Notes: generated from the letters alone by a model not told the origin. Positions 1 to 12,589 are shown, counted from the stretch's first letter. The stretch: 64,000 bases of DNA from Tretioscincus oriximinensis (GCA_022410635.1 JAJVDF010000251.1:312482-376481); one strand, 5' to 3'. Made by a program: numbers and translations.

Positions 1-280
1 GTAGCTAACAGCTTGGATAGTTTCAAGACAGGACTAGACAGGTTTATGGACACTAAAGGTATAAATGGATACTAGGATGGATGTCTGGATGTTGCCTCTG
101 GGATGGAGCAACAGGCAGGACTCCTGAAATACCATTTGCAGGGAGTCATGAACAGGTGCATATTTTGCTTTCCTCTGTTCGGACTGCCCAGGTGCATCTG
201 GTGGGCCTCTGTGTGACACAGAATGCTGGACTTGATGGGCTGTAGCCTGATACAGTATGGCTCTTCTTATGTTCTTATGT
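1..280 (+). repeat. CR1 LINE 3' end, in a TECR intron
   Basis: The sequence reads from tagctaacagcttggatag, which encodes the end of the CR1 ORF2 (the LDSFKTGLDRF-like tail), to the typical terminus ggctcttcttatgttcttatg. It is near-identical to 13110-13395 and, reversed, to 57866-58045 and 59523-59740, so it belongs to a recently active subfamily. Confidence 0.85.
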
Positions 281-400
281 AAGCCAGCTCCATGGGCCAT
301 TGACAGTTCTTTAGAACTCTCTCAGCCCCACCTACTTCACATGGCATCTTTTGGGGAGAAAGCAACAATAGCTATGTTCGCAGCCCTGAAACCTGCTAGT
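278..400 (+). repeat. Fragment of tRNA-derived SINE (family A, body part)
   Basis: The stretch with ttctttagaactct, cagccccacctacttcaca and gagaaagcaacaa.agctatg matches the body of the fuller SINE copies at 11370 and 27288. The tRNA-like head is missing. It abuts the end of the CR1 fragment at 280. Confidence 0.6.
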
Positions 401-886
401 ATGGGGCAGAGCATAAGTATCAATATACAATTTCAAGATACTATCCATCCATTGCTATTGAAATACAGAGTGCCAAGCATGTGTTCATCAACAAGATACT
501 TGTGCAAAACTCTTCAAATCAACCTCCTAGGTGATGTCTCCCAGAATGAACTCTTCAAAACACTATTTTGGGTACAATTGCCTACCTTTAGAATACCCTC
601 CTAAACAGAGAACTTAAATTATTTGAGAAAGAACTAAGTTATGTGTAAGGAAAAAGCTATATTTGAATTCAAATCAGAGTTATGGCCAGCAAGACAAATG
701 AGGGGATTGACTGATTAGAGCTAATTATTTAGAGATTTTTTTTTACTTTTTGAAAGTAATGTCTTTTTCAACTAAAACTTTTAAATAATTTAGTATTATT
801 AGATAAATTTCTGCAGAGGACATGTGAAGAAATCCTATGTACTGCTGTCTTTGTGAAACAAATGAAATTGTTTTTAATTCTTCCAG

Positions 887-3253
887 GTTCCAAGACCAGA
901 AAGATCCCCTATCCTACCAAGAACCCTTTTACGTGGCTCTTCTTGTTGGTCTCGTGCCCCAATTATACATATGAGGTGAGAATATGACAAAGCCATACAG
1001 TGAATGCAGCTTGTAGATGGAAGATTATTAATCACTCACTTGGAGGTTATGCCTAGAAAAGCAGTTTCTAGGCTATCATAGACCGTTGTACTTCCCTATT
1101 TTCCATCTTCTAATGGATTATGGACTTACAAATGTTTCTTATGCTATCTAGATATGGGTAGACTTTTCCAAGGAGGTCCTGAAATGCATACCTAAATTGG
1201 GACTTTGAATAAAATTGTATGCTTCTTTTATTGCTTGTGGTCTCTCAGCAACATTCAGCCTTCAGACACATTCTGCCTCATAAATACAGATATCAAACCT
1301 CAAAGTGGTGATCAGCACCATATGGTATGGTAGATAATTTCAAAGTTTCATTATGTGTGATATGAAAAAAATACTTCCTTACATCTGTTTTGACTCTTCA
1401 GATGTCTAGACTTTTATGGTGCATTTTAGTACTGATTTGGGGGTTTTGTTTTATTTTTTAAGAAGGGGAGGAACATTGCACACATAAATTTTTATAATTC
1501 TGTGATGTTTTATTGAGATTAAAAACATCCAGGCAAACATCCCCAATAAGAAGATTCAGGCTTAGCTTATTATATGCTTAGGGTGTGTCTTAGGCTGTAC
1601 ATGTACAGTAGAAACACATCTCTCTGATAGTCCAGCAAGGGGGTTTATAGCAGTTGGAGACTAACAGGAGAAAGGCAGGTGGCAAGAGTTTTCATAGGCA
1701 CGTCAATGTGTTTACGAAAGCTCATGCCCCCTACCTTTCTCCAGTTGGTCTCCAAGTGCTATAAAAGCCCCCTTGCTGGACTTTCTACTAACACTAACAT
1801 GGGTATTCCATTTCAGGATGCGTCTTGAAACATACAAGAATTATTAATAAATTTTTTACTCCCATTATGATTTACTGCCTTGAATCTCCAAATAATTCCC
1901 ATTTGATATCACTGCATGTACGTTTAATAATACTTTCCCTCCCAAACCCCCATGTTCTTCTTATGGGTAAATGGTAACAAGTTAAACTTTCTATTTTTTC
2001 CTTCTTTTCTAGGTGGGATCCTGGATTGGATTTACAATTATGACACAGTGTCTTCCAGGTAAGTCCTAGCCTGGATTTTATTAGGATTCGTAGTGTTCAT
2101 TGTCATTACATAATGACTAGCAGTTTATTCATGTAATTTTTAAGATTAAAATTATTGAGAAATGTCAGCATTTACATCAGTGCCGGCCATTGAGTGTTCC
2201 GCAGGGGGTTCGCTAACGGTGCGCATACAGTTAATTTGGCGATTCCCACCATCAGTACTGACTCTTGTTTGGCATAGGAGTCGCCATGTTAGGGAAACTC
2301 CACCCTCTGTTCCCCCAACATGGCACTACCGGTGCCGCCCACTCTCCCAGCAGCCAACGGAGTGGGGCCTCCTTCGTTCCCCATGGCTGCTGGAAAAATT
2401 GGTGGCACCAGAAGCACCATGTTAAGGGATGGAGGATGGTGTTCCCCTAACCTGGTGACTCCCATGCCGAACAGGAGCCAGTACTGAAGGTGGGAATCGC
2501 CAAATTATCTGTATGCATGCTGTCAGCTAACCCCCTGCAAGAGCGCTCAGCGGCTGGCGCTGATTTACACCCTAGTTGTAGATTTTACCTTTCCTCACTT
2601 TCATTATCTTGCATTTTTGTTTACTAGCAAATTTAAAGCTAGAGAGAGAGTGAGAAAATCATTCTTCCAGATGTTGGGAATGCAATTCCAGCTGGAATGA
2701 TGGAAGTGGAAGAGCAGCTGAAGGACTAGAGGTTTCCTACCTAAGTAGTAAATGATGTTTCTCAAGGCAGAAATTGATCTCTTATAATCCTGATCAAAAA
2801 GCAATCAGATCTCCATAGCTTTGGATCAATAGAAACTAAATGCTTATGTGTTTTAATTCTTTTACATTATGACATTTCAGAGAAACAGTCATATTTGTCT
2901 TAGTTCAAAAAGTCCAACAAGGGGGGCGTCACGTGTAGCACAGAGACTAACAAGAGAGAGTAGTTGAAATGAGCTTTTCGTACACAAGTCTACTTCTCTA
3001 GATGCTTAGTGGACCAACGTCAAGAACAGACTTTTATAGGAAACTGAATGTAGGAGATAACAATGGATGTGTAAATGTGGTTGAGGGGATGAACCTTGTG
3101 ACATGTGATTTTTTTCCCCCAACAGTGGCTCTGTTCTCTTTGGTTGGATTTATCCAAATGACCATCTGGGCAAAGGGGAAACACCGAAGTTATCTGAAGG
3201 AGTTTCGGGATTATCCACCACTCCGTTCTCCCATTGTCCCTTTCCTGCTCTGA
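887..3253 (+). CDS. TECR: TECR, trans-2,3-enoyl-CoA reductase, last three coding exons (5' part outside the window)
   Basis: TECR performs the last step of very-long-chain fatty acid elongation, reducing trans-2-enoyl-CoA with NADPH in the ER membrane. Three exons are visible: 887-975, 2013-2058 and 3126-3253, with AG acceptors at 885, 2011 and 3124 and GT donors at 976 and 2059. Phases join without a break. The peptide runs through [20 protein letters not shown], then GSWIGF..MTQCLP, then VALFSLVGF, and ends in [18 protein letters not shown] before TGA 3251-3253. This is the C-terminal steroid-reductase-type membrane domain with hydrophobic segments, and the tail matches TECR closely. The paralogue TECRL is less likely given the match and the NDUFB7 neighbour. 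The 3' UTR follows, but its end could not be placed. The gene points the same way as lectin A and converges on NDUFB7. Confidence 0.95.
1629..1782. repeat. Long imperfect palindrome (about 75-bp arms) of a Penelope-like UTR repeat
   Basis: The left arm starts agtccagcaagggggtttat and the right arm ends with its complement gcccccttgctggact. The arms agree over about 75 bp with no real spacer. The unit resembles the repeat at 2905-3005 and 18160-18270, so this may be two copies joined head to head. It lies in a TECR intron. Confidence 0.7.
2178..2562. mobile_element. hAT-type non-autonomous DNA transposon (MITE), 385 bp
   Basis: The ends are long inverted repeats of about 70 bp or more. The left begins cagtgccggcc, and the right, reversed, begins cagcgccagcc. 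Inside, tttggcgattcccacc is shared by both arms. An 8-bp target duplication, atttaca(t/c), sits at 2170-2177 and 2563-2570, as expected for hAT. There is no transposase reading frame. It is in the last TECR intron. Confidence 0.85.
2900..3010 (+). repeat. Penelope-like UTR-type interspersed repeat
   Basis: It contains the pattern aagtccaacaagggg, actaacaagag and gagctttt.gtacacaagtctacttct..agatgctt, the same family as 18160-18270, 40680-40790 and 54545-54655. The copy at 18160 is joined to a GIY-YIG-type coding fragment, hence the assignment. It ends about 115 bp before the last TECR exon. Confidence 0.55.
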
Positions 3254-4925
3254 ACTGGAGGCGAGGGCCTGCAGATCTGGGCTAATAGGTTTCATTTTTG
3301 TTTTATACTTTGTTCAGGTGTTGTTGGAGTCTAAAACGGGGTTTTCTCTTGCTATCTGCACTGTGACCTGAGAAAAAGGTGTAGGGAGTTCATTGCTTCT
3401 GTAACTCACACCCCCTCTCCCAACATCATTATTATCTGTCCCATTCTAAAGCCTTTCTGTGGTTGGGATAAACCTTCACTATGAAGCACCATAAAGCCAA
3501 AACCTGCAGCAGATAATGAGAATCTAAATTCTACAGCAGGAACTGCTCAACTTTATGTCTATAAGAATAGATTAAAAGTTGAATCTAGGCACCTGGATCC
3601 TGGTTTTAAGACAAACACTTTCTCTCCACAGTAGCAATATCTGCTTGGAGAGCAAAACTTGCACCTGGAGCTCATCATTACAATTTTAGGAAAAGGACTT
3701 CTTCCTGTTCAATTATCTGTCGCCCTTACAAAATGCTCCCCCTAGTGGCAAGTCTGCAGTGTCACTTGCCGGATTTGCTTCCTTAATAATAAGTAAACGA
3801 AGTAGCTTGCTGGAAAAATGGGACTGACAAGGCTGTCGTTTCCTCGTTTTTCCTTTTATTGCACCATGACTACTTGTACCTGTGGCCCTCACTTTAAAAA
3901 CCTCTACATGGAATATGAAGATCCACTTTGATAGAGTGGCCCAATGCAGTTTCTTAAGAGCAGCAATAATCAGTTTTGATGCTGTAATTCTAGGCAGCTA
4001 GTGAGGTGAAAGTGCTCATTTTTCTACAATCAAATGAGAGAACAAGGTGCACAAACAGAATAGACCAGCCCTGTTTTACTGCTCCACTTCATATGTTCCT
4101 AGCTTTAAGGGTTGTAGGTTAAATCATGTTTTGATTATGATCCACCATTAGTGGTATGAATGAGATGTATTTTTGTTTCAGATGTTATCTATTCCATTGG
4201 TTACTGGACTGCACTCCCATTCTTGTATAAAAGTGTTTGTACACTAAAATGGCAAAGAAATGGCTACTGAATTGACACTAAGAAGCTCTTGTGGGGAAGA
4301 GACGGCTTTGAAAGGCTTGTAGCTGCTTGTAGTCAGGGAAGAGGAAGCCTGGAGCCTTTGGGAGAGAAACTCAGGAATGATGGAAGCGGGGGGTCCTTGT
4401 GTGCAATAGTTTTTCAGATAATAATTTACTTTGTTCCTTTTTTCAGTCTTAAAATTACAAAGGTTGCAGTCCTACCTGCTTAATTGAATACGTATAAGCC
4501 CCATGTAGCTTTGTGGGACTTGAAAGGGCTACTTTAACTTTAAACATGCCTAGGATCAGACTGAATGTTTGCAGTAGTGTCAGTTTATGCTGCATGTGAG
4601 CAGTACGACCTGGAAGCCTGCAAGTTCCATGGCAGCTATTAAAATGAGCCACTGATATGCTACGGTCTATTCTATGTGAAGTTGTCTTTCTCCCTGGAAT
4701 AAAAATAAAATAATCCAGCCCCAGGGAAGAGTTGGATTGATTCATTGCGTGAGTCTTCTTATCCTACTGAAAATCCTGTCTTTCATGGAACAAGGTCTAC
4801 TGGGAAGAAGTTCCCTTTATAGGACTAACACACCTTGGGTAACAGTAGTCATGGAACCATTTCTCAGGAAGCCGATATCTCTTTCCTAGCCACTCGCAAA
4901 AGGATCACCTGCTATTAGCCTATAT

Positions 4926-5085
4926 CAGAGATGTCAAATTGGTGGCCCTCCAGATATTCCTGAAACACAACTCCCAGCATTCCATTCCACTCTCAGCACT
5001 GTCCCACTCTGCTAAACAAAATGGAATGATGGGAGTTGTGGTTCAGGGACATCAGTAGGGCCACCAGTTTGATATCTCTGGATTT
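4926..5085. mobile_element. Short palindromic MITE (cagagatgtcaaa family)
   Basis: The left end reads cagagatgtcaaattggtgg and the right end ccaccagtttgatatctctg, a near-perfect inverted repeat. acaactcccagcattccat and atggaatgatgggagttgt form an inner pair. A related copy is at 29810-29982. Confidence 0.7.
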
Positions 5086-5229
5086 AACTTACCTGTTTGG
5101 AGCACTCCATGAAGACCAGTGCCACGTGCGGCAGTCCACTTCTAGTTGCACATTGAAAGAGGAAGTGGTCTGAACATCTTGCTGAGCATCCATGCAATGA
5201 ATAGCCAGCTGTAAGGCAGCCTTCCTCTT

Positions 5230-5570
5230 AGAACATAAGAGGAGCCCTGCTGAATTGGGCCGAAGCCCATCTAGTCCAGCATTCTGTCTCACACAGTGGT
5301 CCACCAATTGCACCTGGGCAGTCTGGAATAGAAGAAGGCAAAATCTTCCAGGTAAGCTATTTATACCCTTCCCTTCCATGAACTTGTCTAATCCTGTCTT
5401 AAAGCTATCCAGGCTGCTAGCTACTGCCATCCCTTCTGAAAGTAAATTCCACAGGCCAATAACCCTCTGGGTGAAAAAATACTTTCCTTTGCCCATCAGT
5501 TTCAAGGAATGCCCCCTGGTCCTAGTGTTGTGCAATAGAGAAAATAGTTTTTCTCTATCTTGTAGACCTA
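5230..5570 (-). repeat. CR1 LINE 3' end, antisense
   Basis: On the minus strand the peptide contains DREKLFSLLHNTRTRG, KYFFTQRVIGLWNLLSEG and SLDSFKTGLDKFMEG, the C-terminal signature of CR1 ORF2. The conserved 3' UTR follows. It is not a host gene. Confidence 0.85.
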
Positions 5571-7439
5571 ATCCTGATGGGAACTGTACAATCAGCAGCC
5601 AGATTCCCAAAGCAGAGATTTACTGAGAAAATGCTGAATCAAACCCAGCCTTATTTCCCTCTAGGCCATCCCAAGTAGCAGACACTAGCAGCAGCAAGTA
5701 ATATAGGGATTCTGAAGGTAATATGCTACATGCTTGACTACTCCCTCCCCTTACTACAATTGGATGAAAACAAGGTTCTGGTGTAGACGATGGATTGATG
5801 CTTTTGAAAGTGATTTTATCAGCAATGAAACTGAGTTGGATGATGCAAGGGGCCTAGCTTAAGAAGCAACATACACTAGAAAACCCATTTAAAGCTGTGA
5901 AAAAATTGCAAGTTGCTATGAGAACTTAACATTGGCTAGGGAACACAATCTGTGTGTGAACATAATTCTAACATGGTTAACAGAGCAAGTTCCTCATCTG
6001 TTCTTCAATGATTAAATCAGAAGTTCTGCACATATTTCAATTTTTTTGTTTGTCTCAGAGATTTATATTTCACCCTTCACCATAGGTCCCAGGATGGGAT
6101 AAAAATACACATTAGTTAAAAGATTTAAAAAGTACCATTCCCTCCCACCCTGATTCAGATGGAATGAAGATCTATGGACATTCATCCGCATACTCAAGAC
6201 ACCTCCCAAACTCTTGATGACCTCATCCAGTGGCTTTATAGAGAAATTAAAGAGTGCGACAGATCTGACCCCTGGGGAACTCCACAAGAAAGTTTCCAGG
6301 ATATTGAGCAAATATTTTCCATTGCTACTTTTGGGAATCTAATATGGAGATATGATGAGAACCATTGTAAAATAAATGCTCGCAAGTCCCAATTCCAGGA
6401 GCCATTCCAGTCGATGGTATGAAAGGCTACTGAGAATTGGCAAGGTTGCATTTCCATTGTCCCTCTCCTAATAAAGGTCATCCACCAGGATGGCCAGGGC
6501 AGTATCGGTACCAATCCCCTGCTTGAAACCAGATTGATACAGATCTAGATCGTTCATGTCATCCAAGCATGTCTGCAGTTGGGTAGCCACCCTCTTCTCT
6601 TAGCACCTTGCCCAAGAAGATGTTAAAGGCCAGTAGTTATTCTACTATAATGTCTCATTTATTTAAGCTTGCCTAAGATCTACCATCTCCTCCCACTCAC
6701 TGATGAATTCACACTCTGCCCAAGGAAGTGGTTTCCCTTTGATCTTTACTATATTAAATCTTGCCACATGCTAAGTACAAAAGCAGCATTGCTTACAGGG
6801 CAAAGCATTTCTTGCTAATCACATTGGAATTGAAATAAAATTTAGGCAGTAAACCTAGTGGCCCATCTAGTCCAGGAGGCTGCTATTACATGGATGAAAG
6901 CCAACAGACTGGACAATAGCCTAAAAATTGTTTTTTAGACACATCCTCTTCCTACGGTAACGTTAGCCAAACCTTCTTCAAGGCTAGTAGTCACTAATTA
7001 GTAGTCACTAATTGCACAAACTTTTTAAAACAAACCATTCAAGCTGGTGACCAATGTCATGTCTCATGGTAGAAAATTACATTTTTCATACCTCCACTAT
7101 TGACTTCATTAGATACGGTAACTATCATTTGTAAAAAAAAATTGAGGAAAAATCTTTACTTGCACCCAATTGGTTGATGGGAGCATCTCTGAAATGGCCT
7201 TCACCTGGAGACTTAAGGATTCTAAGTGATTCCTGTAGATTCTGGTGAATATTTTTTATTGGCATGGAGGATTTTCTTTATGGAGATGTTTTTATGTGGA
7301 GATATTGGCCTTACTAAAACTAGATTTTACAAGTATACCTGAAAACCTACAAGTGCTGTTATTCTACAACTAAATTTCTAGTAATTTAGTAATTTAAATT
7401 CCAATAAGGGCAATTATTGCATTATATATTGTATGGAGC

Positions 7440-7976
7440 TAGGGCTGCCATATTTTGGCAGCCCAAAACCGGGACGGGGGTGGGATGGGGGCGTGTGCAC
7501 ACGTGCGCGCACACATGTATGCTCATGCGCACATATGGACACTTGTGTGTGTGCGCACACACGTGTAACTGCGCCAATGCTGGAGGCGGGGTTTCACGCG
7601 CCTGCTAGTGCGCCAACTCGCCTCCAGCGGAGCAAAAACGCCTAGGTTTGTGACAGGAGAATAGAGCTGTCCTCCTGTCACAAACCCAGGCGTTTTTCCT
7701 TTGCTGGAGGCGAGTTGGCGCGCGAAACTCCACCTCCAGCATTGGAGCAGCTACGGCATGCTCCGAGGTTCATTCCAGGACCCTGGAAAACGTTGCCGGC
7801 CCACAGCCGTCAGCTCCGACGGCTGCTTTGCCTTTAAAATCCTGCATTTTTACATTCCCCGATGCAGCATTGGGGAATGTAAAAAGCCAGGATTTTAACT
7901 TAAAACCTGGAGGGGACTATATTTTAGTCCCCCAAACCGGGATTGTCCCGCTTTCCCGGGACATATGGCAACCCTA
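7440..7976. mobile_element. hAT-type MITE with long inverted repeats and an alternating purine-pyrimidine core
   Basis: The ends are TAGGGCTGCCATA and its counterpart TATGGCAACCCTA. An 8-bp target duplication tatg(g/c)agc (7432-7439 and 7977-7984) matches at 7 of 8 bases. A large inner inverted repeat pairs the tract around 7578-7650 with 7677-7742. Bases 7490-7565 are mostly alternating GT/GC/CA. The same family recurs at 25274-25685. Confidence 0.8.
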
Positions 7977-8678
7977 TATGCAGCAAAAGCTATAGTAGTA
8001 AAGAGGTAGAAATATCTTCCAACTGTGTTTCTTAAAGAGTGATGTAAGAAAATCTGGAAATAACTGAATAAAGGTGAACAAGAAAGCAACTAAAGATGTA
8101 AGGGGAGTGTTATGGATACTTGGACCCCACTGCTGGACAATTTACTGCTAATAAGAAAAGTGGATTGGCTGAAAAAACAGTATAAAGATGGATTATTTGA
8201 AGCTGGAGTAGCAATAAATAAGTAAACCGCAACTGTCCCTAGTCTGTCTGTCTTGTACTGATTACTTATATTCTTTATATAGTTGCATAAAATATGTGAA
8301 TTGTGTAGTCACTGTTCATACAGTAATAAAAGTTTGGGGAGAATGCTGTTGAATTGCTTTTAATTTTTATGCTCTTTAATGTTGTAACTTGAAACTTCAG
8401 GGAATAGAGTAGGACATGCCCAAGCACAAACAGTTCAGTGTTAACCAAAATTCACAGGCAGTCAATACTTGCACACCTCTACATAAGGACCTGGTGAGTG
8501 AGGGGACTTTTATTTGAATCTAGCATTTAGGTGTATTCCTCATCTGGAACAGATAGGTACATTCAAGTTCTTCATGGAAGCTCAGTAGGAGGTCGCTAGC
8601 TCTTAACCCAAATGACAACCATACTTTTTTTTAAAAAAATAGAGTAATTGTTTCAGCCCATATCACAAAGTAATGTCT

Positions 8679-8684
8679 TTTATT
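8679..8684 (-). promoter_or_regulatory. AATAAA polyadenylation signal of NDUFB7
   Basis: The plus strand reads tttatt, so AATAAA on the coding strand, 68 bases after the NDUFB7 stop codon. The short 3' UTR this implies is normal for the gene. Confidence 0.75.
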
Positions 8685-8751
8685 ATATCTGACAGATTTG
8701 AAGGATTCCATAAGCCTCTTACGGAAGTCAGGAGAAGCCCAGTAAACCCAC

Positions 8752-11603
8752 TTAGGCTGCTTCTGCTTCAGCTTTCTGTCTCTTGTGTTCAATACGCTTC
8801 TTCCTAGCCAGGAGGCGCCGCTCTCGTTCATATTCCTTCATACGCATGACATAACTGCAGAAAATAATACAAATGAAGATCAGTTTGGCACTGGTGATTC
8901 CCCCAAAGCTATCCTCCAGTACGTGCTAACTTGTTAATCAGCACCAGAATTTAACCAAGACTGTTGTGCCTGGTTCCTCAAGCAAAACATTATAGTATGC
9001 TTAAATCTGCTCTCAAAGTCCATGTTTATACCACGTTCTGGATCAAGAGGTATAGTCAAGATGTGTTTCTTAATGGTCTGATTTGGACTCAAGGAAATGG
9101 GAAGCTTTTTAAACAGATCTAGCAGAACTAAGAAAAAACTTGATCCCTAATAGACTATTTTGAGTTGTTTTCTCACCAAAAGAATTCAAAAGTTAAATCA
9201 AGACTAGTACAACAGTATGGGAGCACAGGTTCTATGAAAGCTGATATAATCTCTCTTGTTCGCATTAGGCCATTTAAAATACTTTAAAGGTGTACTGAAC
9301 TCTGCTCAGCTTCGCAGTAACCCACTCTTCGATGGTATACAGAGGAGTGCAATAGCCAAGCTCTTTTTTGAGGCTGCCTGAAGTCAGGAGGACAGGGTGA
9401 TAAAGCAAAGAGGCCTGCCAAGTGATAGCACATCCTTGGTTTATTTCAGGTCTTCCTGAATTCTCATAGTAGGAACAGAATCTAATTTTATAAATAATTG
9501 CAGGGGATTTTATAGCAAACATGTTTTACAACATTTCCAACATTTGATTGTGACTTCTGGAATAAAATATGTGACTTCTGGAATAAAATATGCCAACTTA
9601 AGGAATCAAGTTTGACTCCTAGTTATAAAAATGAAAAGATCTATTCGTTTTTTCAAAACGAACACAAACATATTCTTGTCGCAGGTTCTGTCGTTTCCCA
9701 GCCTCGTCTCCAGCATAATCTAAGTTGAACATTTTTTCAAGGCATATTCTTCCATGTCTCTAGGTACCCCTGGTATACTAGGATCTGAGTATTCTGCCCA
9801 TAAAGCACAATGCAGATTCTATTCTAAGTCCCTCACTCCCAAGTAAGGGTTCTAGCTACTTACTATCCAGCCAACTATCGTAAATCTGGCAAACTAAAGA
9901 ATTTAGTTGCATTTTTAAAAATCTCTCCCCCATAGTGGTAATAGGAAATAGGTTGAAAAGGGGGCTTGTTTTGGAGAGGCAGTGGCTGCTGAAAGGAGAC
10001 TTGGTGGGGGCGTGAGAATATTTGAAGGGTTGTGAGGAGAAAAGTTTAAAAGATCAAGCAGCAACTGGTAGAGAATATGGAATTAAAAGGGAAAACTGGA
10101 AAAATCAGAAATGGAGGGGCAGGTACTTTAGGACAAGGAGCCATAGTCCTAACTGGAATGGTCCCATCTGTTCTGAGTTTGGTACCTAAGGCCACCTGTT
10201 CCAAGTTGGAATGCTTGAATTCTTTACTACATTGGACTTAGTGAATGCAAAAGATCCCCTATCCAAATATTACCAAAGGCTGGCTTTATTTAGCTTCTTA
10301 AGCAAGCTACAATCAGCAGAGAGCTGCTTAAATGCTGCGTTCTGAATAATATAGCAATAAACAAGCAGGAACAGGTCCAACTTACTCCAAATGTTCACAA
10401 TAATCCCAGTCATGTTGTTCATGTTTACACGCAAAGATATTCGGAAAATGGTCACGTTTGCATTTCATATAAATAAGATAAAAATGGGCGCAATAATCTC
10501 GTTTCTCTTGAGGAAGCTGAGCATCGTCCATCTGTTTCTGAGTTGCTATCATCACTGCATGAAGAAAATGAAAGATTAAATTGACGCAAGTACAATCAAG
10601 ATTTGCTAAGAAATGTTTGAAACTTAGTTTGTTAATATTAAAGAAATAGAATGTTACAATCTCTAGAAGCATTCTAAATTTGTCAGGCCAAAACAATACA
10701 AATACAACACATGCAAATGAAGGAAACAATGCCACAGTCACAACTAATGGGTTTTCATTATAGTCTTTATATGCCTCAAATATTTGAATGTGTATCTAGT
10801 AAAGCTAATCTTATGTGAGATCTTCAAATAACCTGCTCCAACTGTCTTCAAGTCCTGAAAGTACAGCCAATTGTCAGCCAGCAACAACACATGGAGGGCA
10901 ATATGCAAAGGACATGGCAAATACATTCGATTTTATCCTGTCCTTTACTCAAAGATTTCTGGGTGAGCTACAGAACTCAATACAAAAACACTCTGAAAAC
11001 AATTATCATGCCTGAAACTGGGAAAGGGAAGCTTTCTCCTTAGTCCAAAATCAGAGTAACACCAACCAGTTTGGATTACACAAATTCATAGTGACTAAAT
11101 TTATCAATGGTTACTAAAATGCCTCCAGGTTGGAAAGACAGGCTGCCTTTAAATGCTATTTAAAAGGAATGGAGAACAGGTAAAAGCTTTCACCTCCCCC
11201 CCCCCCATTTGCCCAGAAGCAGGTCTGCCCAGAAGCATTTTTGTTTGTAAAAGGTGAGACAAAATGATGAACTAAATGGACTGAGGCCAGTTCTGCAAGG
11301 CTCGTCTTATGTTCTAGTGCCTTCCGGACCCTGAGGACTGGAAAAACTGATGAAAGGGTGTAAATCTGCCAGTTTGGTGCAGTGGTTAGAGGGTTAGACT
11401 TGCATCTGGTAGTCTCCCGGTTTGATTCCCCACTCCTCCATGAAAGCCAGCTGGGTGACCTTGAGCCAGTCACAGTTCTTTAGAACTCTCAGCCCCACCT
11501 ACTTCACAGAGTGTCTGTTGTGCAGAAAGCAACAAAAGCTATGTGCACCACCATAAGGCTGTCCGCCCTGAGATCTTCGGGTATAGGGTGGAATATAAGT
11601 ACA

Positions 11604-11657
<54 letters not shown>

Positions 11658-11676
11658 TAGTTGTAGTTGTTATTAA

Positions 11677-11717
<41 letters not shown>

Positions 11718-12290
11718 AGAGTGCTAAAGTGCTATACCTTTGAGTATAAATAAATAAATAAATCTTGATCTCCACATTGGGTCCTGTTCCCTAGACAGTC
11801 TAAATCAGGTTCTGACCCTACTAAGCTTTATACTGGGTTATATCTCAGTCTCATGCCTGTGTAGAGTATGGCAGGCCTCATCAGGGCCCTGCCATAGTCT
11901 ACACTGGCATGTAGATGTCGGGCTCCTGTTGCAAGATGCAGCCCAGAAGGCGGCTTTGTAGACGGGACTCAAAGGCGGAAGAAAGCGTCCCCCGTGGAGG
12001 CGGAGGTGCAAGAGGCCTCGGGGCAGCCCAGCCTGGGCACCAGGATGAACGAGGTCAGGACCACGCACGACAAGGTCCGGCAGGGCAACCAGAGAAGGAG
12101 GCTGAAATCTGGGCACGAAGAGGTGGAGCTACGCGCAGGTCACCTTCTCCGTCCTTTCCTGCCCTCCCGCCGGCTCACCTCGCTCCTTGCGCTCAGGAAA
12201 TCCCAACATGGGGTCGAAGGTGGGCATCTGGAGGGGGTCGGGCTCGACCTCCGGGTCCATGATATAGCGGCGGCCTAAATGAGCGCCCAT
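8752..12290 (-). CDS. NDUFB7: NDUFB7, complex I accessory subunit B18, complete
   Basis: NDUFB7 is an accessory subunit of mitochondrial complex I on the intermembrane-space side. Coding exons on the minus strand are 12290-12179, 10554-10386 and 8854-8752; phases join and give 127 aa. The start ATG at 12290 begins MGAHLGRRY, keeping the Gly-2 context known to be myristoylated in the mammalian protein. Then comes [19 protein letters not shown]. The middle exon carries the twin CX9C helices, [11 protein letters not shown] and [11 protein letters not shown], which form the two disulfides of the CHCH fold. The C-terminus is a charged helix, [18 protein letters not shown], ending in an Ala/Glu-rich tail at TAA 8752-8754. 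It is about 10 residues shorter than the human protein, at the C-terminus. It converges with TECR. Confidence 0.97.
8855..10385. other. NDUFB7 intron 2
   Basis: This is the 1.5-kb intron between the CX9C exon and the last exon. It has a GT donor at 10385-10384 and an AG acceptor at 8856-8855 (minus strand). A directly repeated 18-bp phrase, tgacttctggaataaaat, lies near 9551 and 9572. Nothing else was recognised. Confidence 0.75.
11370..11603 (+). repeat. tRNA-derived SINE (family A), in NDUFB7 intron 1
   Basis: The head has an A-box-like ggtgcagtggttag and a B-box-like ggtttgattcc. The body reads agccccacctacttcacag and gcaacaaaagctatgtgc. The tail tcttcgggtatagggtggaatata runs into an (AAT)n tract. 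A close copy is at 27288-27520. Confidence 0.8.
11604..11715. repeat. (AAT)n tract followed by a complementary (ATT)n tract
   Basis: (AAT)n at 11604-11658 is followed, about 20 bp later, by (ATT)n at 11678-11715. The two are reverse complements and could fold into a hairpin. The first grows from the SINE tail. Apparent poly-Tyr and poly-Asn frames here are artefacts. Confidence 0.9.
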
Positions 12291-12350
12291 CGCTGTCACA
12301 CCGCGGCGGCGGACTCTGTGGGTTTTTTCCCCTTCTTCGACTACAGTAAC
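12179..12350 (-). promoter_or_regulatory. CpG-rich NDUFB7 first exon and promoter region
   Basis: GC- and CpG-rich sequence surrounds the start codon at 12290, for example cgcggcggcgg just upstream, in an otherwise AT-rich window. CpG-rich sequence continues through intron 1 to about 11900. There is no clear TATA box, which fits a housekeeping promoter. Confidence 0.6.
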
Positions 12351-12589
12351 CGGAAGCTACCCGGTTCCACAACCAAAGGTTTCCGGTGACAGAGATATAA
12401 TAAAGGATAGATAGAGTCATCACCCCTTTTTTCTTCATAAGAAAAGCCTGTTCTGAAGGTTCCGGGGAACGAAAGTTCCGCTTGGCTGGTACATTATTAT
12501 GAATTAAGGCATCGGGTCGCACCAANGTGAACGGGACTTCACGCTTCTCTTTTTAAGTTCTTACGTGGGTGAGACTTTGTGAGCTCCTA

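Larger units (their letters stand above)
3254..8678. other. TECR 3' UTR and TECR-NDUFB7 intergenic region, repeat-rich
   Basis: No further conserved coding exon was seen. The region holds a palindromic MITE (4926-5085), an antisense CR1 end (5230-5570) and the hAT-type element 7440-7976. The stretch about 6060-6660 reads like an old degraded interspersed repeat but could not be assigned. The rest is AT-rich sequence without recognisable structure. Confidence 0.6.
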
